A stretch of 11,381 bases of DNA from Planctomycetota bacterium. Its GTDB lineage: Bacteria > Planctomycetota > Phycisphaerae > Sedimentisphaerales > Anaerohalosphaeraceae. The notes beneath the pieces are model-generated. The model was not told the origin of the DNA and did not search any database. It saw only the letters and a program-made list of their open reading frames with translations. The stretch lies in assembly GCA_012519365.1 (NCBI GenBank), contig JAAYQH010000241.1, forward strand, positions 1 to 11,381, in the 5' to 3' direction. The position numbers were made by a program, and so were the translations under genes. Below are positions 7,064-11,381 of this stretch, piece by piece. The first letter of the stretch is position 1; every line of letters begins with the position of its first letter.

Positions 7064-9172
7064 GTTAAAATCCATAAAATCCTGCTCTTGAGAACTGTTC
7101 TTTGCAACAGCAGCCGGGCCGATCCGACCGGTTTTACCGGTGCCTTCGGCGATGTCGTGAAAGACCCGATCATTCAATCCGAGCCGCGCCGAGTTGTGTT
7201 CAGAGGCCCTCGCTCGCGGCCCGGCTTGATGGCTTTGAGCAGCCGCCGCCCCCTCAACCAGAGACACCAATTGCTCCACAATAGCATTCAGGGCCTCGGC
7301 CTGAGCGTTCAGTTCTTCGCTGGCGCTGGCGGATTCTTCCGCATTGGCGGCATTCTGTTGAGTAACCTTGTCCATTTGCGCGACAGCGGTGTTGATCTGA
7401 TCGATACCCTGAGCCTGTTCCGAACTGGCCGCGGCAATCTCATTGATGAGCTGGGCCACTTTATCGGCGTTTTCGATGGTTTCTTTGAGCGCCTCAGAGA
7501 CGCGCTGAGTGATTTGGACACCGTTATTGGCGTTGGCGACGGATTCTTCAATCATATGCGTCGTGTCTTTGGCCGCCTCCGCCGAACGCATCGCCAGATT
7601 CCGCACCTCCTCGGCCACCACGGCAAACCCCTTGCCCGCCTCGCCGGCCCGGGCCGCCTCCACCGCCGCGTTCAGCGCCAGCAGATTCGTCTGGAAGGCG
7701 ATATCGTCGATCACGCGGATAATCTTGGCCGTCTGGTCAGAAGAAGACTTGATATCGCTGATCGCTCGGGACATCTCCTCGGTAGCCTGTGCCATCTGGC
7801 TGACAGCTTCTTTGGCCACGACCATCAAGTGCGAGGCCTCTTGGGCATTGTCGGCATTTTGTCCGGTCATGGAGCTCATTTCTTCAAGACTCGAGGACGT
7901 TTCCTCCAGGCCGGCCGCCTGCTCGGTCGCCCCTTCGGCAAGCGACTGGGAGGCCGCTGAAATCTGATTCGAGGCACTGACCACCTGCTCGGAGCCGTTG
8001 AACAATTCCCGAATAATGTGGCTCAGGGTAGCGACCAACCGTCGAATCCGCCACAATGCAATGCCCAATGCCACGGCCAAAATGCCCGCCGAGCCCATCA
8101 GCGTCATCACATTGGCCCGACTCATACTTGTGTTCAGTGCGGTCGCTTCGGTTTGGGCGGTTTGTGCCATCGCGGCCATCGAAGCCATTTGATTCTCAAT
8201 GCGGCTTTCCATCTGTTCAGTCAAGGTGTTGATGGTGTTGCGCATCTGAGAAAACGCCTGAAAACTCGCTTGCGCTTCGGTCTGTCGGGCCAGAATACGC
8301 CCTATATTGGCGTCGTTGATGGCAGCGATCTGTCGGCACTGGGCGTCCCATTGCTTGAAGGTCTCGAGGAATTCAGCATATTGGGTTTTCATGGCCTCAT
8401 CAAAATGAGCCGAGGCCTGTTTGGTACGTTCTAAAACCTGGCTCAATTCGTTGCCGTATGTGGCCACCAACGCGTCAAATTGCTGGCGATCGGTTTCTGT
8501 CGTAAACGCAAGCATCGCCACCAGCCCCTGATAGGCGTCTCGATCGGCATTGAGCAGCAATTCAATGCTTTCATATAATGCCAGCAGACGGCTCTTGTCT
8601 TCGCTGTCGGCCAGGGATTCAATTTCCTGCTCGATCAGGCCTACGACTTCATCCAGTTGCTGACGCATCACGGCGAAGGTCTCCACACTCTGGCTGCGCA
8701 GCGCATCACGACGGGACAGCTCTTTGGCCAGTGTCAAGGAAGTCTGCATCACGGCCTCTGTGGCGCGTTTCCAGTCCTCGTAGTATCGTTGAAAGGCCGC
8801 CAGGGTCTGCTGGTTTTTGTCGTCAAAATTGGCTGCTGCCAACTGCATTCGTTCTGCCACCTGCTTCAATTCCGTCGAATGAGTCTCGATCAGTTCAGCA
8901 ACTTGCCGCTCATCCTGTGCCGAGAGCACCTGCATCTCGGCCAAATAGCCCTGATGAGCATCTCGATCGGCATTAAGCAGAAATTCGATGCTGTTATTCA
9001 GCTCATCCATCTGCGGCACTTCCTCCATGATAACCGGCAGCAAGTTTTGCCCGACAGTCTGCTCAACAACACCGGAAATATGCCGCAGCATAAACCCATT
9101 GCCGGCGGTAATTATCACAAGCCCGACAAGCGGTATCGTAACCAACGTTAAAATTTGTTTTTTAATGGTCAT
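7058..9172 (-). CDS. Methyl-accepting chemotaxis protein with duplicated helical sensor
   Basis: The 704-residue transmembrane receptor signals to CheA/CheW. TM1 is about residues 8-28 and TM2 about 355-377. The extracytoplasmic part between them is all-helical and is a tandem duplication: [11 protein letters not shown] (65-75) recurs as [11 protein letters not shown] (206-216), with following helices also alike, a period of 141 residues. This recalls the two-bundle HBM sensors. After TM2 there is no complete HAMP domain. The protein passes almost directly into the signalling coiled coil, with adaptation-type helices rich in Glu/Gln pairs (about 396-450 and 575-640). The hairpin tip (about 488-527) contains [20 protein letters not shown]. 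The tail carries [14 protein letters not shown] (664-677) and ends in DFMDFNG, without a CheR-binding NWETF-type pentapeptide. The start ATG at 9172 has AGGAG 8 nt upstream. The gene follows the 90-residue ORF by 56 bp. Confidence 0.95.
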   Translation of the reverse strand: MTIKKQILTLVTIPLVGLVIITAGNGFMLRHISGVVEQTVGQNLLPVIMEEVPQMDELNNSIEFLLNADRDAHQGYLAEMQVLSAQDERQVAELIETHSTELKQVAERMQLAAANFDDKNQQTLAAFQRYYEDWKRATEAVMQTSLTLAKELSRRDALRSQSVETFAVMRQQLDEVVGLIEQEIESLADSEDKSRLLALYESIELLLNADRDAYQGLVAMLAFTTETDRQQFDALVATYGNELSQVLERTKQASAHFDEAMKTQYAEFLETFKQWDAQCRQIAAINDANIGRILARQTEAQASFQAFSQMRNTINTLTEQMESRIENQMASMAAMAQTAQTEATALNTSMSRANVMTLMGSAGILAVALGIALWRIRRLVATLSHIIRELFNGSEQVVSASNQISAASQSLAEGATEQAAGLEETSSSLEEMSSMTGQNADNAQEASHLMVVAKEAVSQMAQATEEMSRAISDIKSSSDQTAKIIRVIDDIAFQTNLLALNAAVEAARAGEAGKGFAVVAEEVRNLAMRSAEAAKDTTHMIEESVANANNGVQITQRVSEALKETIENADKVAQLINEIAAASSEQAQGIDQINTAVAQMDKVTQQNAANAEESASASEELNAQAEALNAIVEQLVSLVEGAAAAQSHQAGPRARASEHNSARLGLNDRVFHDIAEGTGKTGRIGPAAVAKNSSQEQDFMDFNG
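7587..7693. repeat. 107-bp perfect direct repeat, copy 1 (receptor hairpin tip)
   Basis: This segment is identical base for base to 10320-10426, an offset of 2733 bp. It codes for the highly conserved CheA/CheW-contacting tip. The bases just outside differ at synonymous sites, so the identity exceeds what protein conservation alone requires. Confidence 0.95.
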
Positions 9173-9191
9173 GCTTGACTCTCCTAAAATG

Positions 9192-9212
9192 AACGAAACA
9201 TCTTTTTTCGTT
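9192..9212. promoter_or_regulatory. Inverted repeat AACGAAA-N7-TTTCGTT between small ORF and chemoreceptor
   Basis: The two 7-bp arms (9192-9198 and 9206-9212) are perfect. They lie in the 56-bp gap, 6 bp upstream of the receptor's Shine-Dalgarno. The element could be an RNA hairpin tuning translation or an operator. The arms share the AACGAAA core with the candidate DeoR operator at 1426-1475. Confidence 0.4.
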
Positions 9213-9228
9213 TTATACCGTCACAGGG

Positions 9229-9501
9229 TCAGGGATTGACAACGCCGGGTATCCAATGAGTTGTCGATCTGAGGCCGTTCTTTGCTCCGCAAGGCTGCAA
9301 AGACGTTTGTTTGTCAAGACAGTCGGCGATTTCCGGGGCCAAACGAAAACCGACGTTGATAACACGGGAAAAATCCGGATCCAGCACATCGTGGATGTTG
9401 TGTGCCTCGAGAAATTCGCGCGAAAGCGACGCAGCCGTATCAAAACGGCCATCGGCGATGCGTTCCCGCATCCATTTCAAAACATGATCTTCGGTAATCA
9501 T
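9229..9501 (-). CDS. Small protein of unknown function upstream of the chemoreceptor
   Basis: I do not recognise this 90-residue protein. It begins MITEDHVLKWMRERIADGRF and is soluble, with no signal peptide or membrane segment. The first two thirds look helical and acidic (FDTAASLSREFLEAHN, then DVLDPDFSRVINVGFRLAPE). The last 25 residues are Cys/Pro/Gly-containing and less ordered. The start is chosen at the ATG at 9501 because AAAGGA lies 7 nt upstream (9514-9509). An in-frame start 13 codons earlier lacks such a site. Good ribosome site, length and close spacing to the receptor support a real gene in the same transcript. A role with the receptor, such as an adaptor or cytoplasmic partner, is speculation from position only. 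Confidence 0.7.
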   Translation of the reverse strand: MITEDHVLKWMRERIADGRFDTAASLSREFLEAHNIHDVLDPDFSRVINVGFRLAPEIADCLDKQTSLQPCGAKNGLRSTTHWIPGVVNP

Positions 9502-9605
9502 AAGCGGTTCCTTTCTATTGATTTGTACTTGATTCGGCAAGAGCGAAGAGGACCTTAACCAAAGGTTCCATTTTTTGCAGCCGTACCTCCATTGATTGTC
9601 TTTTG

Positions 9606-9642
9606 TCGCAAGGAAACCTTGTGATTTGCAATACCGCCGCCA
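9606..9642 (-). promoter_or_regulatory. Sigma-54-like promoter candidate and adjoining hairpin upstream of the small ORF
   Basis: The minus strand at 9642-9627 reads TGGCGGCGGTATTGCA, matching the sigma-54 layout TGGC-N7-TTGCA with the essential GG and GC at correct spacing. The inner ACG of the -24 box is not matched. The predicted transcript start is near 9616, inside a perfect inverted repeat CAAGG-AAA-CCTTG (9609-9621). The leader to the small ORF would be about 115 nt. I saw no convincing sigma-70 or sigma-28 promoter in the 9502-9703 interval. Confidence 0.3.
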
Positions 9643-9703
9643 TCATTTCGGCACACCAAAACAAAACCGATCGGCAACCGATAGCAACCCGCAAAAAGAC
9701 ACC

Positions 9704-9740
9704 AAAAAGGGGATACAAGACCTGTTGGCCTCATATCCCC
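9704..9740 (-). terminator. Intrinsic terminator of the second chemoreceptor gene
   Basis: Read on the minus strand, GGGGATA (9740-9734) pairs with TATCCCC (9715-9709). An inner AGGCC/GGTCT-like stem with one mismatch lies between them, and TTTTT (9708-9704) follows. It lies 26 bp beyond the stop codon of the receptor gene. A second, weak stem ATCGG-CAA-CCGAT (9670-9682) with T-rich sequence after it lies a little further on. Confidence 0.85.
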
Positions 9741-9766
9741 ATGACGTCCTGTTAGGATGGGAAGGA

Positions 9767-11381
9767 TTACACGCTAAAGTCCGAAAAATCGTCATCCAGC
9801 GGCAGGCTCTTGCCGGCCGTCGTCGTGGAGGCGGCCTTGCCGCCGGCTGACCGAGACGCTGTCTTTGGGCCTGCAGCAATATGGTGGAACGTCTGATCGC
9901 CTAAGCCCAGTGCCTTGTGAGAGCCGCTCCCGGCGGCTCGACGCGGCGATTTGCCACGGCCATGCAGCCGTCCGCCGGAAGCGCCTTGTACCAGCGCCAC
10001 CAACTCCTCAACGATGCCCTGCATCGCTTCGGCTTGGGCACTGAGTTCCTCACTGGCGCTGGCGGATTCTTCGGCGTTGGCGGCATTCTGCTGGGTCACT
10101 TTGTCCATCTGCGCCACGGCCGTGTTGACCTGGTCGATACCCTGAGCCTGCTCGGCACTGGCCGCAGCAATCTCACCGACCAGATCGGTCGTCTTGGCAA
10201 TCCCGTCAACAATCTCGCCGAGCGCCTTGCTGACTTCTCCCGAAATCGCCACGCCGTTCTTGGTATTCTTGACCGATTCCTCAATCATATTCGCCGTGTT
10301 CTTGGCCGCTTCGGCCGAGCGCATCGCCAGATTCCGCACCTCCTCGGCCACCACGGCAAACCCCTTGCCCGCCTCGCCGGCCCGGGCCGCCTCCACCGCC
10401 GCGTTCAGCGCCAGCAGATTCGTCTGAAACGCGATCTCGTCGATGACCTTAATGATCTTGGCGGTTTCGTCGGAGGATTTTTGAATGTCGTCAATCGCCC
10501 GACTCATCCGCTGCATCGACTCGGCACCGCCCTGAGCGGCCTTACGCGCTTCGCCGGCCAAAACGCTGGCCTGTTGAGCGTTATCGGCGTTCTGCTTGGT
10601 CATACTGCTCATTTCCTCAAGCGACGAACTGGTCTCCTCCAGACCCGCCGCCTGTTCAGTCGCCCCCTCGGCCAGCGACTGTGAGGCCGACGACACCTGA
10701 CCGGAGGCCGATGCAACCTGCTGGGCACCTTCCGTCAGACCGGCAATAATGCGATTGATCGGCTTGGTAATCGCACGGGTGATGACAATGCCCAGTGCGA
10801 TCGCCAGCGCAACACCGATGATCGTGGCGGTAACACACAGTATCTCAATAAAGACGGCCTGGCTTTGAGCTCTTTCCACTTCTGTGGCGGCTACTTCATG
10901 GTTGATATCAACTATCTTGGCGAGCAATTCCGTTGCTTCCTCTTGGCGAAGCCTCACCGGCCCCATAATCTGCTGCTGCACGGCAACCATGCTATCGCTG
11001 GCATTATTGACAATTGCAAGTATCGTATCAAATGAGCCAAATACCTCTTGCATAGCCGGCATCATCTCATTTTGAAAGACTTGTCGAGCTTGCTCTTGAT
11101 TGTCGTTTTGAACCAATGTTTTGATCTGACCGACGGCCTCATGAAAACGTTGGTGTGGCGCGGCAAAAACACGCAACGCCGCGGCCAATTCCGAGTTCGT
11201 GGTTTGGAAGGTCGGGAAATAGCGTCCCGTATTACAGGCAGCATGATCGTCGCCGCCCTGAAAGGTTGCAGAAGAATCGTCCAGAAGCTGCCGTATCTTG
11301 TTAACCAGAATATAGTGATCTTTGGTATATTGTTCCAATCGGCGGGCAAGATCTATCGGATCCTGAATACCGATCTGATCA
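9767..11381 (-). CDS. Methyl-accepting chemotaxis protein with CZB-like zinc-binding sensor (5' end beyond window)
   Basis: The frame is open through the right edge ([14 protein letters not shown] precedes a TTG at 11338), so the true start and TM1 lie outside. About 537 residues are visible. The sensor region shows [18 protein letters not shown] and PHQRFHEAV. His, Cys, His and His (codons at 11317-11315, 11236-11234, 11155-11153 and 11143-11141) follow the spacing of CZB zinc ligands. A helical stretch leads to a membrane segment ([20 protein letters not shown], about 10855-10780). After it, [11 protein letters not shown] resembles only the first half of a HAMP domain. The signalling coiled coil and hairpin tip ([19 protein letters not shown]) are canonical. 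The tail has [14 protein letters not shown] (9910-9869) and ends [10 protein letters not shown] terminator follows at 9704-9740. Confidence 0.93.
   Translation of the reverse strand, partial: DQIGIQDPIDLARRLEQYTKDHYILVNKIRQLLDDSSATFQGGDDHAACNTGRYFPTFQTTNSELAAALRVFAAPHQRFHEAVGQIKTLVQNDNQEQARQVFQNEMMPAMQEVFGSFDTILAIVNNASDSMVAVQQQIMGPVRLRQEEATELLAKIVDINHEVAATEVERAQSQAVFIEILCVTATIIGVALAIALGIVITRAITKPINRIIAGLTEGAQQVASASGQVSSASQSLAEGATEQAAGLEETSSSLEEMSSMTKQNADNAQQASVLAGEARKAAQGGAESMQRMSRAIDDIQKSSDETAKIIKVIDEIAFQTNLLALNAAVEAARAGEAGKGFAVVAEEVRNLAMRSAEAAKNTANMIEESVKNTKNGVAISGEVSKALGEIVDGIAKTTDLVGEIAAASAEQAQGIDQVNTAVAQMDKVTQQNAANAEESASASEELSAQAEAMQGIVEELVALVQGASGGRLHGRGKSPRRAAGSGSHKALGLGDQTFHHIAAGPKTASRSAGGKAASTTTAGKSLPLDDDFSDFSV
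10320..10426. repeat. 107-bp perfect direct repeat, copy 2 (receptor hairpin tip)
   Basis: This is the second copy of the segment at 7587-7693, in the same orientation and inside the second receptor gene. It is a possible site for recombination that would delete the intervening 2.7 kb or exchange sensor domains. Confidence 0.95.

Noticed and set aside
7088..7960. Plus-strand open frame of 290 codons opposite the first receptor, and a similar one at 9917-10684
   Set aside because: Both are antisense to the conserved signalling domains, and their similarity to each other is just the mirror of the receptor similarity. Arg/His/Leu-rich shadow composition.
9515..9718. Minus-strand open frame ending just before the small ORF, including a 25-codon version starting at 9592
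   Set aside because: The long version begins inside the terminator of the neighbouring gene. The short version has no Shine-Dalgarno. A leader peptide cannot be excluded but has no positive support.
11336..11338. TTG at 11338 as start of the second receptor
   Set aside because: The frame stays open to the window edge, the sensor helix begins upstream, and a start here would remove the first membrane segment.

Overview
The window comes from a diderm (Gram-negative type) bacterium with about 53-55% GC genes and AT-rich intergenic regions. The evidence is a signal-peptide-bearing beta-barrel porin, a lipoprotein fragment and membrane chemoreceptors. The fused E1 enzyme, the Porin_5-like porin and the style of the chemoreceptor tails would fit a Planctomycetota (Phycisphaerae-like) or deltaproteobacterial-type anaerobe. 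There is no taxonomic marker gene here, so this is only a guess.

Layout. Positions 1-327 (minus) hold the start of a lipoprotein gene cut by the left edge. Positions 581-1351 (minus) encode a DeoR/GlpR-type repressor. It is divergent from a two-gene operon (plus): a fused alpha+beta E1 (1647-3884) and a double-lipoyl E2 (3953-5569) of a thiamine-dependent 2-oxo acid or acetoin dehydrogenase complex. The 271-bp divergent region carries tandem and inverted TTTCG/CGAAA repeats that look like DeoR-family operators. A perfect bidirectional terminator at 5583-5619 closes the operon against a convergent porin gene (5642-6955, minus). Upstream of the porin on the same strand lie a 704-residue chemoreceptor (7058-9172) and a 90-residue protein of unknown function (9229-9501). 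A strong intrinsic terminator (9704-9740) separates these from a second chemoreceptor (9767 to beyond the right edge).

How the parts work together. The E1/E2 pair would oxidatively cleave pyruvate, a related 2-oxo acid or acetoin to an acyl-CoA, but the E3 subunit (lipoamide dehydrogenase) must be encoded elsewhere. The neighbouring DeoR protein suggests control by a sugar-phosphate-like effector. The two chemoreceptors are paralogues in their signalling domains, sharing 107 bp of perfect DNA identity and a conserved C-terminal tail motif, but their sensor domains are unrelated. One is a tandem-duplicated helical bundle. The other contains an H-C-H-H pattern like the zinc-binding CZB domain, placed on the extracytoplasmic side of the membrane segment.

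I found no tRNA, rRNA, CRISPR array, transposase or phage gene. The most unusual items are the extracytoplasmic CZB-like sensor, the paired receptor tails, and the fused E1/DeoR arrangement with an atypical E2.
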